This document shows positions 41,872 to 50,306 of a DNA stretch of 53,546 nt, piece by piece. How positions within the stretch are numbered: the first letter of the stretch is position 1; every line of letters begins with the position of its first letter. The stretch is from an uncultured Sphingomonadaceae bacterium. Lineage in GTDB: Bacteria > Pseudomonadota > Alphaproteobacteria > Sphingomonadales > Sphingomonadaceae. The stretch is taken from assembly GCA_937873035.1 (NCBI GenBank), contig CALMVA010000009.1, positions 1-53,546 on the forward strand. Direction: 5' to 3'. The notes below the pieces were generated by a model. That model saw only the letters and a list, made by a program, of their open reading frames with translations. It ran no database searches and had not been told where the DNA came from. The translations under genes were made by a program, and so were the position numbers.

Positions 41872-44169
41872 ATGGCAGACACCGGCAGAAAGACCCGCAA
41901 ACTGCAAGTCGCCAATGCGCGCCCGCAAGATAGCGGGCACGGAATCGCGCGCCTTTCAAAGGCGAATCTCGCCGAACTGGAACTTTCTGAAGGGGATGTT
42001 GTCGCCATTGAGGGCAAGCGGCAGACGGTGGCCCGCGCTGTCCAGACCTATCCCGAAGATGAAGGGCTGGAGCTTGTTCGGCTCGATTCGCTCCTGCGCA
42101 TCAACGCTGGCGTCGCAACCGGCGAGCAGGTGAATATTACGCGGGCGGACTCAAAGCCCGCCCAGCGCGTCGTATTCGCACCCGCACAACAAAATTTGCG
42201 TCTGCACGGATCGGGCCAGGCGTTGAAGCGCAGCTTTCTTGGTCGTGTGCTCATGACGGGCGATGCCGTGGCCACCGCAGGGCAGCAGCAGGTTGATCGC
42301 GCCGATATGCCGCCCCAGTTGCGCCAGATGCTGGCGGCCCCTGCCTATGCGCTTCAGGAAATCCGCCTGCGCGTTGTCGAGACGCAGCCCAAGGGCATCG
42401 TCCATATCGACCCCGCGACCGAAATTGAACTGCGCGCCGAATATGAGGAACCAAAGGACGCGCGCCATGCCGATGTGACCTATGACGATCTCGGCGGCAT
42501 GGGCACAACCATCGACCAGTTGCGCGAAATGGTGGAACTGCCTTTGCGCTACCCGGAATTATTTGAGCGGCTGGGCGTCGATCCGCCCAAGGGCGTGCTG
42601 CTGCACGGCCCGCCGGGCACGGGCAAGACGCGGCTCGCGCGTGCCGTGGCGAATGAGAGCGCGGCGGAGTTCTTCCTCATCAACGGGCCTGAAATCATGG
42701 GTTCGGGCTATGGCGAGAGCGAGAAGAAGCTGCGCGAGGTGTTTGAGCAGGCAAGCAAGGCCGCCCCCTCGATCATCTTCATCGACGAGATTGATTCGAT
42801 TGCCCCCAAGCGCGGCAATGTGGCGGGCGAGGCTGAAAAGCGGCTTGTTGCCCAGTTGCTGACGCTGATGGATGGGCTGGAGGCGCGCGCCAACCTTGTC
42901 GTGATCGCCGCCACCAACCGGCCCGAAGCGATTGACGAGGCGCTGCGCCGTCCGGGCCGGTTCGACCGCGAGATCGTGATCGGCGTGCCCGATCTGGGCG
43001 GGCGGCTTGAAATCCTCGGCATCCACACGCGCGGTATGCCGCTGGCCGAGGGTGTTGACCTCAATGAGCTGGCGCGCGCCACCTATGGCTTTGTCGGCGC
43101 GGACCTTGCCGCACTCACGCGCGAGGCGGCGATTGAGGCGGTGCGCCGCATCATGCCGCAGCTCGACCTTGAGACGGCTTCGATTCCTCCCGAAGTGCTC
43201 GAAACGCTCTCGGTGACGCGTGACGATTTTCAGTCGGCATTGAAGCGCGTCCAGCCATCCGCCATGCGCGAAGTGATGGTGCAGATGCCCGATGTGCGCT
43301 GGAGCGATGTGGGCGGCGTGGGCGAGGCGCAGCGCAAGTTGCAGGAAGGCGTAGAGCTTCCGCTCAAGCATCCCGATGCGTTCCGCAGGCTTGGCATCCG
43401 CCCGGCCAAGGGCTTTTTGCTCTACGGCCCGCCGGGCACGGGAAAGACCTTGCTCGCCAAGGCCGTCGCGCGCGAGGCGGAGGCGAACTTCATCGCCACC
43501 AAATCGTCTGACCTGCTCTCAAAATGGTATGGCGAGAGCGAGCAGCAGATTGCCCGCCTGTTCGCACGCGCGCGCCAGGTTGCGCCGTGCGTCATCTTCA
43601 TCGACGAGATGGACAGCCTTGTCCCCGCACGCGGCGGATCGCTTGGGGAGCCGCAAGTGACCGAGCGCGTCGTCAACACCATCCTCGCCGAGATGGACGG
43701 CATTGAGGAGATGCAGTCGGTCGTCGTCATCGGCGCGACCAACCGTCCGACATTGATTGATCCTGCGTTGATGCGTCCGGGTCGTCTCGACGAACTGATC
43801 TACGTATCCGTGCCCGATGAGGACGGCCGGCTGCACATTCTGAAAATCCACACCAAGCGAATGCCGCTCGACAAGGATGTCGATCTGGCGGGGCTGGCCA
43901 AGCGGACTGACAAGTTTACCGGCGCTGACCTTGAAGATCTGGTGCGCCGCGCCGGGCTTTCGGCGCTGCGCGGATCGCTCAAGACCAAGCGTGTGTCAGC
44001 GGCGCATTTCGAGGCGGCGCTGGCTGAAACGCGGGCTTCGGTAACAGCGGAGATGGAGCGCGAATATGCCAAGATGCACGAAAACCTGAAGACCGACGCT
44101 TTCAACCCGGCGCCTTCGATTGGCTTTATTGCTCCCGGGATGCTGAGGCCGCGGAGTCCAAAGGCTTGA
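41872..44169 (+). CDS. CDC48/VCP-type double AAA+ ATPase
   Basis: The 765-aa protein has the archaeal/eukaryotic CDC48 order: an N domain (LQVANARPQDSGHGIARLSKANLAELELSEGD), then two AAA+ modules. Walker A GPPGTGKT occurs at residues 246-253 and 519-526, Walker B as FIDEIDSI and FIDEMDSL, sensor and Arg-finger parts as ATNRPEAIDEALRRPGRFDR and ATNRPTLIDPALMRPGRLDE. Expected to be a hexameric unfoldase or segregase. ATG 41872 is preferred over ATG 41860 and TTG 41836 because AGGA then lies about 11 bases upstream. Its 3' end overlaps the convergent MFS gene by 44 bases. Bacterial cellular roles of this subfamily are poorly known. Confidence 0.92.
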   Translation: MADTGRKTRKLQVANARPQDSGHGIARLSKANLAELELSEGDVVAIEGKRQTVARAVQTYPEDEGLELVRLDSLLRINAGVATGEQVNITRADSKPAQRVVFAPAQQNLRLHGSGQALKRSFLGRVLMTGDAVATAGQQQVDRADMPPQLRQMLAAPAYALQEIRLRVVETQPKGIVHIDPATEIELRAEYEEPKDARHADVTYDDLGGMGTTIDQLREMVELPLRYPELFERLGVDPPKGVLLHGPPGTGKTRLARAVANESAAEFFLINGPEIMGSGYGESEKKLREVFEQASKAAPSIIFIDEIDSIAPKRGNVAGEAEKRLVAQLLTLMDGLEARANLVVIAATNRPEAIDEALRRPGRFDREIVIGVPDLGGRLEILGIHTRGMPLAEGVDLNELARATYGFVGADLAALTREAAIEAVRRIMPQLDLETASIPPEVLETLSVTRDDFQSALKRVQPSAMREVMVQMPDVRWSDVGGVGEAQRKLQEGVELPLKHPDAFRRLGIRPAKGFLLYGPPGTGKTLLAKAVAREAEANFIATKSSDLLSKWYGESEQQIARLFARARQVAPCVIFIDEMDSLVPARGGSLGEPQVTERVVNTILAEMDGIEEMQSVVVIGATNRPTLIDPALMRPGRLDELIYVSVPDEDGRLHILKIHTKRMPLDKDVDLAGLAKRTDKFTGADLEDLVRRAGLSALRGSLKTKRVSAAHFEAALAETRASVTAEMEREYAKMHENLKTDAFNPAPSIGFIAPGMLRPRSPKA

Positions 44170-45427
44170 TGCGCGCCAGCACATAGAGGACGAGCAGCAG
44201 GAGAATGGCCGAGGAGAGGAAATAGGGCAGCGGCTTCCAAAGCTCATACATCCCGACGCCGAGCGACGGGCCAAGCACGAACGATGCGCCGTTGACCGAT
44301 GTCACGCGGCCCGCAACGGCGCCTTGCAGCTTGCGGTCGACGGCAAGCGAGGCCCCCGCGGTAAACGCCGGGCGCGTGAAACCAAAGCCCACGCACGCCA
44401 GCGCATAGGCCGTTGCAATACCGTAAAGCGATGTCGCCATGCCGGTGAGCGCCGAGCCAAAGGCAGCGGCGACCAGCCCGACCACGACCATGCGCCGTGG
44501 CTCAAGGTTGAGCAGGGGAATGAGGCCCCATTGGACGAGGAGTGCTGCGCCCGCGCCGATCATCAGCACGATGCCGATGGCTTCTTGCGAATTGGCGAGC
44601 GGCAAATGCAGCCGGTCGATCACGAGAAAGCCCACGGCCTGTCCGGTCATCGCCTGTGCGTGGCCCATGATGAGGCCAAGCAGCATCCACGGCCAGATGC
44701 GCGGGTCACGCAGCGCCAAAGGCTTGGACTGCGGAGAGGTGGCCGCCGTCACGCTGCCGCCCGTTGGCGCGCCGCCGATGGAGGGATAGCTGATAACCGC
44801 GCCACGCCCCACCTCGCCGGGCTGGTCATCGCGCAGATAGCGGATGACGAGAAACAGCACGACACTGCCGAAAGCGGCAAATACGAAGGCCGGGCCCGCC
44901 AGCCCGACGACGGGCATCCCCACAAGCCACGGCGCAGCCGCCGGGCCAAGGATCGTGCCAAGGCCAAAGGCAGAGCCAAGCATGGTGAGCGCCTTTGTGC
45001 GTTCCTTGCGCGAGGTGCGAAGCGCCACCATGGCCTGTGCGGCGGGCGGGGCTGCCGCGCCGAAAATGCCGTAGAGCATCCGTGCGGCGATGAAGGCGAC
45101 CATCGTCACCACCGGGCCGAGTATCTTGTGCAGCCCCAGCGTCAGAACGATGCCGCACAGCCCGACTGAACTGATGAAGCCCGCCAGCCCCAGCATCACC
45201 ATTTCGCGTCGGCCATCGCGGTCCGACCGGCGCGCCCATGTGGGGGCGGAGAACACCCAGATGGCAGCGGAGACAGAAAAAGCAGCGGCAATCACGCTAT
45301 CGGGCACGCCGATGGTGCGGCCGAGCGTCGGCAAGATGGATTGCAGCGCGGTGTTGCCAGCCCCGGTGATGAGCATCACGAGAAAGAGCAGCGTGAAATC
45401 ACGGTTGTTTTCGCGCGGGGCCGTCAT
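44126..45427 (-). CDS. MFS transporter, TetA/multidrug-like
   Basis: The 433-aa protein has about twelve hydrophobic segments and the MFS motif A region as FSAPTWARRSDRDGRREMVMLG between helices 2 and 3. Another typical stretch is ARMLYGIFGAAAPPAAQAMVA. A long central loop (about residues 210-245) separates the halves. Drug or metabolite efflux by proton antiport is likely. The start overlaps the upstream monooxygenase-like gene (ATGA). The 3' end overlaps the cdc48-type gene by 44 bases on the opposite strand. Confidence 0.87.
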   Translation of the reverse strand: MTAPRENNRDFTLLFLVMLITGAGNTALQSILPTLGRTIGVPDSVIAAAFSVSAAIWVFSAPTWARRSDRDGRREMVMLGLAGFISSVGLCGIVLTLGLHKILGPVVTMVAFIAARMLYGIFGAAAPPAAQAMVALRTSRKERTKALTMLGSAFGLGTILGPAAAPWLVGMPVVGLAGPAFVFAAFGSVVLFLVIRYLRDDQPGEVGRGAVISYPSIGGAPTGGSVTAATSPQSKPLALRDPRIWPWMLLGLIMGHAQAMTGQAVGFLVIDRLHLPLANSQEAIGIVLMIGAGAALLVQWGLIPLLNLEPRRMVVVGLVAAAFGSALTGMATSLYGIATAYALACVGFGFTRPAFTAGASLAVDRKLQGAVAGRVTSVNGASFVLGPSLGVGMYELWKPLPYFLSSAILLLLVLYVLARIKPLDSAASASREQ

Positions 45428-45747
45428 TCGCGTGTCCAGTCATAGCCGCGCCCGACCTGGGCGACCTCAAGCGTGTAAGAGGAATACCAGCGCGTCCGGC
45501 CCTGATCGCGGATGGCGGCGTGCTCCGGGTGGTCGCGCCATTGGAGGGCGGCGGCTTCATCGGCCCAGTAGCTCACCGTGATGCCAAAGCCGTCTGCGCC
45601 GCGCGCGGAGGCAATGCCGCAATAGCCGGGCTGGCACGCTGCAAGCTCCACCATGCGGGCAGCCGCCGCGCTATAGCCTGCATCGTCCTCCACGGTCCTC
45701 GTCGATGCGAAGATGACCGCGATCTGTCCGTCGCGTTTTCCTCTCAT
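45424..45747 (-). CDS. Antibiotic-biosynthesis-monooxygenase-like (ABM) domain protein
   Basis: The 107-aa single-domain protein has the ferredoxin-like ABM pattern: IAVIFASTRTVEDDAGYSAAAARMVELAACQPGY, then GFGITVSYWADEAAALQWRDHPEHAAIRDQGR. Family members degrade heme or oxidise aromatic polyketides, but many have unknown roles. ATG 45747 is chosen since the domain begins there. It overlaps the MFS gene by four bases, so enzyme and transporter are co-translated. Confidence 0.8.
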   Translation of the reverse strand: MRGKRDGQIAVIFASTRTVEDDAGYSAAAARMVELAACQPGYCGIASARGADGFGITVSYWADEAAALQWRDHPEHAAIRDQGRTRWYSSYTLEVAQVGRGYDWTRE

Positions 45748-45867
45748 GACCGACCGATAGCCACGCCGTGGCGCGCGCGATACCCCTTTATTGGTGCGGA
45801 TGGCTTGAAAGTCGCCCGTTGATCTGCGAACCCGCGTCCAGTGACAGGAATGGAGCGTTCGTCCAGC

Positions 45868-46485
45868 ATGACAGGCACCCGCGCCGAAGCGACCAAATGG
45901 TCGCACAAAAAGCCCTGGGGGCCATGGGCGCTTTTCTTCAAGGGCTTTTTGAAGCACCCGGTGATGGTGGGGTCTATCATCCCCTCCACCGAAAAGCTCA
46001 TCACGCATATGTTGAGCCGCGTCGACTGGAAGACCTGCAAGCTTTTTGTGGAATATGGGCCGGGCGTTGGCACCTTCAGCCAGCAGATTCTGCGTAATCT
46101 CGCGCCTGATGCGACCTATGTCGCCATTGACCTCAATCCCGATTTCATCGACTATCTCTCGGCCACCATCAAAGACAGCCGCTTCCGGCCCATTCTTGGT
46201 TCGGCGGCGGATGTTGAGCAGATCGTGCGCGACAGCGGGTTTGAAAAGGCAGACTATGTTCTGTCCGGCCTGCCTTTTTCCACGCTTCCAGCGGGCGTTG
46301 GCCCGGCCATCGCTTCGGCCACCCAGCGCGTGCTGAAGCCGGGCGGCGCTTTCCTCGTCTATCAGTTCCGTCCGCGCGTGCGTGACATCATTGCACCCTA
46401 TTTCGAGCACATTGATCACGCGGTTGAATATTGGAACATCCCGCCGGGCTTTCTCTACTGGGCGTGGAAGCCCGAAGAGAAATAG
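45868..46485 (+). CDS. SAM-dependent methyltransferase, COG3963 (phospholipid N-methyltransferase-like)
   Basis: The 205-aa protein has a short amphipathic N-terminus (WGPWALFFKGFLKHP) and a class I SAM site (VEYGPGVGTFSQQIL, AIDLNPDFIDYL), then VLSGLPFSTLP and the terminal GFLYWAWKP. This resembles COG3963 phospholipid N-methyltransferases and KsgA-like folds. Methylation of phosphatidylethanolamine is a plausible role at the membrane, but not proven. ATG 45868 with GGAGCG about 10 bases upstream is preferred to ATG 45850 and GTG 45841. Confidence 0.72.
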   Translation: MTGTRAEATKWSHKKPWGPWALFFKGFLKHPVMVGSIIPSTEKLITHMLSRVDWKTCKLFVEYGPGVGTFSQQILRNLAPDATYVAIDLNPDFIDYLSATIKDSRFRPILGSAADVEQIVRDSGFEKADYVLSGLPFSTLPAGVGPAIASATQRVLKPGGAFLVYQFRPRVRDIIAPYFEHIDHAVEYWNIPPGFLYWAWKPEEK

Positions 46486-46553
46486 CGATTGCATGGCTGC
46501 GCGCCAGCCGATAGCGGGCGCGCCAACAGACGGACCTTCAGGGGGAATTTTTC

Positions 46554-47549
46554 GTGACCAATGCCACTCTTGATGTCGTTGCCGTGGGCAACGCCATTGT
46601 CGATATTATTGCGGCCGCCGATGATGCGCTCATTACCGCTGAAGGGCTGACCAAAGGCGGGATGCAGCTTGTCGATGCCGTGCGCGCCGATGCGCTCTAC
46701 GCCAAGATGGGCACCGCGCATGAAATCAGCGGCGGCTCGGCTGCCAACACGATTGCCGGCATGGCGGCACTTGGCCGCAAATGCGGTTTTATCGGGCAGG
46801 TCGCCGATGACCAGTTCGGCAAGGTCTTTGCGCACGACATCCATGCAATCGGCGTTGAATTCACGACCGAAGTGCGCGGCAATGAGCCGCCGACGGCGCA
46901 GTGCCTTATTTTCGTGACGCCCGATGGCCAGCGCACGATGAACACCTTCCTTGGTGCGTCGCAGTTTCTGCCGGCAAAGGCGCTCGACAAGGCGATGATC
47001 GAGCGCGCGGGCGTGCTCTATCTCGAAGGCTATCTGTGGGATCCTGAAGAGCCGCGCGCCGCGATGCGCGAGGCGATTGCCATTGCCCGCAACGCAGGCC
47101 GCAAGGTCGCTTTCACGCTCTCCGACAATTTCGTGATTTCACGGCATGGCGATGATTTCCGTGCGCTGCTCGACAATGGCAGCATCGACATTCTTTTCGC
47201 CAATGACGGTGAAATCCGCACGCTGATGGGCACCGACGATTTCGAGGCGGCCGTTGCAGCGGCGGCTCCGCTGGTCGATATTCTCGTCGTCACCCGCAGT
47301 GAAGAAGGTGCGATTGCCCTTAAGGATGGGGTGCGCTTTGAAGTTGCTGCCGAGCCGATCGAGAAGGTCGTCGACACGACCGGCGCGGGCGATCTTTTCG
47401 CGGCAGGCTTTCTTGCCGGGCAGGCCGAAGGCCGCAGCATCGCAGACAGCCTGACCATGGGCGCGATCTGTGCGGCCGAAATCATCTCGCATTATGGCCC
47501 GCGCCCCGAAGCCGACCTGCGCGAGCTCGTCGCTGCCCGCCTCGGCTGA
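46554..47549 (+). CDS. PfkB-family carbohydrate kinase, probable adenosine kinase
   Basis: The 331-aa protein has the PfkB fold with VVAVGNAIVDIIA, SGGSAANTIAGMAALG (substrate site), and the catalytic signature DTTGAGDLFAAGFLAG with its general-base Asp. Similarity of the N-terminal and NTFLGASQFL segments is to the bacterial adenosine-kinase group. GTG 46554 has AGGGGGA about 8 bases upstream. Sugar kinases of the same family are the alternative. Confidence 0.87.
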   Translation: MTNATLDVVAVGNAIVDIIAAADDALITAEGLTKGGMQLVDAVRADALYAKMGTAHEISGGSAANTIAGMAALGRKCGFIGQVADDQFGKVFAHDIHAIGVEFTTEVRGNEPPTAQCLIFVTPDGQRTMNTFLGASQFLPAKALDKAMIERAGVLYLEGYLWDPEEPRAAMREAIAIARNAGRKVAFTLSDNFVISRHGDDFRALLDNGSIDILFANDGEIRTLMGTDDFEAAVAAAAPLVDILVVTRSEEGAIALKDGVRFEVAAEPIEKVVDTTGAGDLFAAGFLAGQAEGRSIADSLTMGAICAAEIISHYGPRPEADLRELVAARLG

Positions 47550-47577
47550 GGCGCCCTAACGGGCCAAGAAAAAGGGC

Positions 47578-47606
47578 CAAGAAAAAGGGGAGGCCTAAGC
47601 CTCCCC
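47578..47606 (-). terminator. Rho-independent terminator of the APC permease gene
   Basis: GGGGAGGC (47587-47594) and GCCTCCCC (47599-47606) form a perfect stem with a CTAA loop. On the minus strand it runs into TTTTTCTT. A direct repeat of GGGCCAAGAAAAAG lies at 47560-47590. Confidence 0.85.
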
Positions 47607-47640
47607 AGTCCCCCCTCCTGATTGCGACCCAGGAGATTTT

Positions 47641-47654
47641 AGCGCGATCGCGCT
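47641..47654. repeat. 14-bp palindrome after the APC permease stop
   Basis: AGCGCGATCGCGCT is fully self-complementary and abuts the permease TAA. It contains GCGATCGC, a frequent highly iterated palindrome core in some bacteria, and could add to transcript-end structure. Confidence 0.5.
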
Positions 47655-49178
47655 TTACGAGATGGGCGGCACGCTCGTCGGCGGCGCGTCCGAATCTTCC
47701 TCATGCACTTCCACGCTGCCACGGCCCACATGGCTGCGGCTGCGGCTATAGGTGTAATAGACAACCAGCCCGATGGCCGCCCAGATGGCGAACAGCGCCT
47801 GGCTCTTCACGTCGAGGCTGAAGAACAGATAGACGCAGCCCGCAATCGCGATTGGTGCCGTCACGGCAATGGCGGGCGTGCGGAATGGGCGGTTGCGGGT
47901 CGGATCGGTCTTGCGCAGCATCATCACTGCAATCGACACAGCGGCAAAGGCGAAGAGCGTGCCTGAGTTGGAGATGTTGGCCAGCTGCCCCACCGGGAAG
48001 AAGGCGGCGAACAGCGCAACGAAGATGCCCGTCAGCACGGTGATGACGTGCGGCGTGTTGTAGCGCGGGTGGATCTTCGAAAAGGCTTCAGGCAGCAGCC
48101 CGTCGCGGCTCATGACGAAGAAGATGCGCGTCTGGCCGAACATCATCATCAGGATGACCGAGGGCAGCGCAAGCCCTGCCGCGAGGCCGATGAGGTTGCC
48201 GATTTGCGGCCAGCCGATTTCACGCAGCGTCCAGGCCAGTGCTTCCTTCGAACAGACAACGGCATTGTCGCCGATGGCCGCACAGGCCGAAGCCAGTTCG
48301 CGGCTGCCGGGTTCGAATGCCCCGCCCACGCCATCCATGACCGGCTGCGCGCCGACCGAGCCGATGACGCCGGCGGCGACGAGCAGGTAGAAGATCGTGC
48401 AGATGGCCAGCGAGCCGATAAGGCCAATCGGCATATTGCGCTGCGGATTTTTGGTTTCTTCCGCCGCCGTCGAAACAGCATCGAAGCCGACATAGGCAAA
48501 GAAGATCGAAGCGGCTGCCGCCGAGATACCACCAAAGCCGAGCGGCGAGAATGGCTCGAAATTCTGCATATTCATCACCGGCACGGCGAGAATGATGAAG
48601 AGCGTCAGCGCCGTCACCTTGATGGCGACGAGCACGGCGTTAACGGTCGCGCTTTCCTTGGTGCCGATCACGAGCAGCCATGTGACGAGCCCGGCGATGA
48701 GCATGGCGGGCAGGTTTACGGTGCCACCATCAAACGGCCCGCGCACAAGCATATCGGGTATGTCGATATGGAAGGCGTTTTCGATCAGGCCGACGACATA
48801 GCCCGACCAGCCGACAGACACCGCGCCCGCGGCGACCGCATATTCAAGGATGAGCGCCCAGCCGACCATCCAGGCCAGCACTTCGCCCATCACGGCATAG
48901 CTATAGGTATAGGCTGAGCCGGAAACGGGGACCATGGCCGCCATTTCGGCGTAGCACAAGGCGGCGACAGCGCAGACGAACCCGGCGATGATGAAGCTGA
49001 TCATCATGCCCGGCCCCGCTTTTTGCGCGGCTTCTGCGGTCAGAACGAAAATGCCCGTGCCGATAACGGCGCCGATGCCGAGCATGGTGAGCTGGAAGGC
49101 CCCCAGCGAGCGGTGCAGCGACTTCTTCTCGGCAGTGGCCAAAATCGCATCAAGCGGTTTGACGCGGTCGAATAACAT
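47655..49178 (-). CDS. APC-family amino acid permease (cationic amino acid transporter-like)
   Basis: The 507-aa protein has about twelve to fourteen hydrophobic segments. It begins with a cytoplasmic head (LFDRVKPLDAILATAEKKSLHRSLG) and the APC motif LTMLGIGAVIGTGIFVLTAEAAQKAGPGMMISF. FFAYVGFDAVSTAAEETKNPQRNMPIGLIGSL matches the YfnA/CAT-type group. Substrate is probably an amino acid. I chose ATG 49178 (GGGAG 8 bases upstream) over ATG 49217. Confidence 0.9.
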   Translation of the reverse strand: MLFDRVKPLDAILATAEKKSLHRSLGAFQLTMLGIGAVIGTGIFVLTAEAAQKAGPGMMISFIIAGFVCAVAALCYAEMAAMVPVSGSAYTYSYAVMGEVLAWMVGWALILEYAVAAGAVSVGWSGYVVGLIENAFHIDIPDMLVRGPFDGGTVNLPAMLIAGLVTWLLVIGTKESATVNAVLVAIKVTALTLFIILAVPVMNMQNFEPFSPLGFGGISAAAASIFFAYVGFDAVSTAAEETKNPQRNMPIGLIGSLAICTIFYLLVAAGVIGSVGAQPVMDGVGGAFEPGSRELASACAAIGDNAVVCSKEALAWTLREIGWPQIGNLIGLAAGLALPSVILMMMFGQTRIFFVMSRDGLLPEAFSKIHPRYNTPHVITVLTGIFVALFAAFFPVGQLANISNSGTLFAFAAVSIAVMMLRKTDPTRNRPFRTPAIAVTAPIAIAGCVYLFFSLDVKSQALFAIWAAIGLVVYYTYSRSRSHVGRGSVEVHEEDSDAPPTSVPPIS

Positions 49179-49250
49179 CAGGTTCTCCCCAAGGAACTTC
49201 ATTCTTGGGTTAGGCAACCTAGGGAGAATTCACACCCGCGCAACAAAATT

Positions 49251-49628
49251 TCAGCGCGGGAGCATCGCTCCCATCTGTTTTCCACCGAAAATATGCACAT
49301 GAAGGTGCGGAACCTCCTGATGACCATGGCCGCCGATGTTCGCCAGCAGGCGATAACCGGGGGCTGGGAGGCCCAATTGCCGCGCGACTTCGCCGACTGC
49401 GCGCATGAAGCCGACCAGCTCTTCATCCCCGGCCTTGGCGGTAAAATCATCCCAGCTCACATAAGCGCCCTTGGGAATGACGAGCACATGAAGGGGAGCC
49501 TGCGGATTGATGTCGTGGAAAGCGAGCGCCCACTGGTCTTCATAAACTGTGCGGTTGGGTATTTCGCCACGCAAAATCCTGGCGAAGATGTTCTGGTCGT
49601 CATAAGGCGCAAGCGCGTCGATGGGCAT
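49251..49628 (-). CDS. hinT: Histidine triad (HIT) nucleotide-binding protein
   Basis: The 125-aa protein has DQNIFARILRGEIPN, a central HDINPQAPLHVLVIPK and the triad HLHVHIFGG (H108, H110, H112). HinT-type enzymes hydrolyse aminoacyl-adenylates and AMP-phosphoramidates. It follows hisE by 5 bases on the same strand, an order common in Alphaproteobacteria. Confidence 0.95.
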   Translation of the reverse strand: MPIDALAPYDDQNIFARILRGEIPNRTVYEDQWALAFHDINPQAPLHVLVIPKGAYVSWDDFTAKAGDEELVGFMRAVGEVARQLGLPAPGYRLLANIGGHGHQEVPHLHVHIFGGKQMGAMLPR

Positions 49629-49633
49629 CGGGG

Positions 49634-49951
49634 CTATTCCTTTCGCGAGGCTTTTTCGGTGATGCCTGACACGCCCTCGCGCCGGTCAAGCTCGGCCAGC
49701 ACATCATCAAGCGCCACGTCGCAATCGGCGAGCAGCACGAGCAGGTGGAAGATCAGGTCTGCCGCCTCGCCGGTCAGCGCCGCCTTGTCTTCGGTGAGCG
49801 CGGCGATAACGGTTTCCGTCGCTTCCTCGCCCAGCTTCTGCGCGATCTTGCGACGACCTTTTGCTGTCAGCTTGGCGACATAGGATGTCTCACGGTCCGC
49901 CGCGCGGCGCGCGTGGATCGTCTGTTCAAGAATGTGCAGCGTACCGGCCAT
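49634..49951 (-). CDS. hisE: Phosphoribosyl-ATP pyrophosphatase
   Basis: The 105-aa all-alpha MazG-fold protein has SYVAKLTAKGRRKIAQKLGEEATETVIAAL and EAADLIFHLLVLL, whose acidic residues bind Mg. It performs the second step of histidine synthesis. ATG 49951 is the family start; the open frame upstream is spacer. It is separated from hisF by a small membrane-protein gene. hisI is not in the window. Confidence 0.95.
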   Translation of the reverse strand: MAGTLHILEQTIHARRAADRETSYVAKLTAKGRRKIAQKLGEEATETVIAALTEDKAALTGEAADLIFHLLVLLADCDVALDDVLAELDRREGVSGITEKASRKE

Positions 49952-50000
49952 GATCGCGCATCTGCGCGTCGGTGGCAGGATCGTCAAGTCTGGTGCGGGG

Positions 50001-50204
50001 TCAGGCCTTGGGGTCGTCGCCGTGCTTTCGTCGGGTCCGGCTGTAGCGATGGCCAATGACAACGCCAGCCACGCCCAGCAACAGCACGGCAATTTCCTCA
50101 CCCCTGACGGTGCGGGCTGGGTGGTCTATTTCGGCTGCTGAAACCGTCTCACCGCCTGCAAGAGCGCAGACAAGGCAAGCCATGGCAAATAACGCTACAC
50201 GCAC
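50001..50204 (-). CDS. Small exported membrane-anchored protein, PEP-CTERM-like tail
   Basis: The 67-aa protein has a signal peptide (MRVALFAMACLVCALAGGETVSA) and, after a 12-14-residue linker, a hydrophobic helix followed by a basic end (EIAVLLLGVAGVVIGHRYSRTRRK). A short hydrophobic helix followed by an Arg cluster resembles PEP-CTERM-type sorting tails, but a clear PEP motif is lacking. ATG 50204 follows GGGGGTT. It sits between hisF and hisE on the same strand, an unexpected place. Function unknown. Confidence 0.6.
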   Translation of the reverse strand: MRVALFAMACLVCALAGGETVSAAEIDHPARTVRGEEIAVLLLGVAGVVIGHRYSRTRRKHGDDPKA

Positions 50205-50306
50205 ATGAACCCCCGTTCCGTGGAACTTCCGACTCAGCTCCTAGCACAAATGGACGAATTATTCATCCATAATGGAGGGTTATCTATATTATGAGCCGGT
50301 GGAGAT

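Noticed and set aside
47560..47590. Direct repeat GGGCCAAGAAAAAG taken as a mobile element end
   Set aside because: Too short, and explained as the T tract and flank of the permease terminator.
48048..48917. 289-codon plus-strand frame opposite the APC permease
   Set aside because: Antisense of a membrane protein gene read as charged sequence, with no motif.
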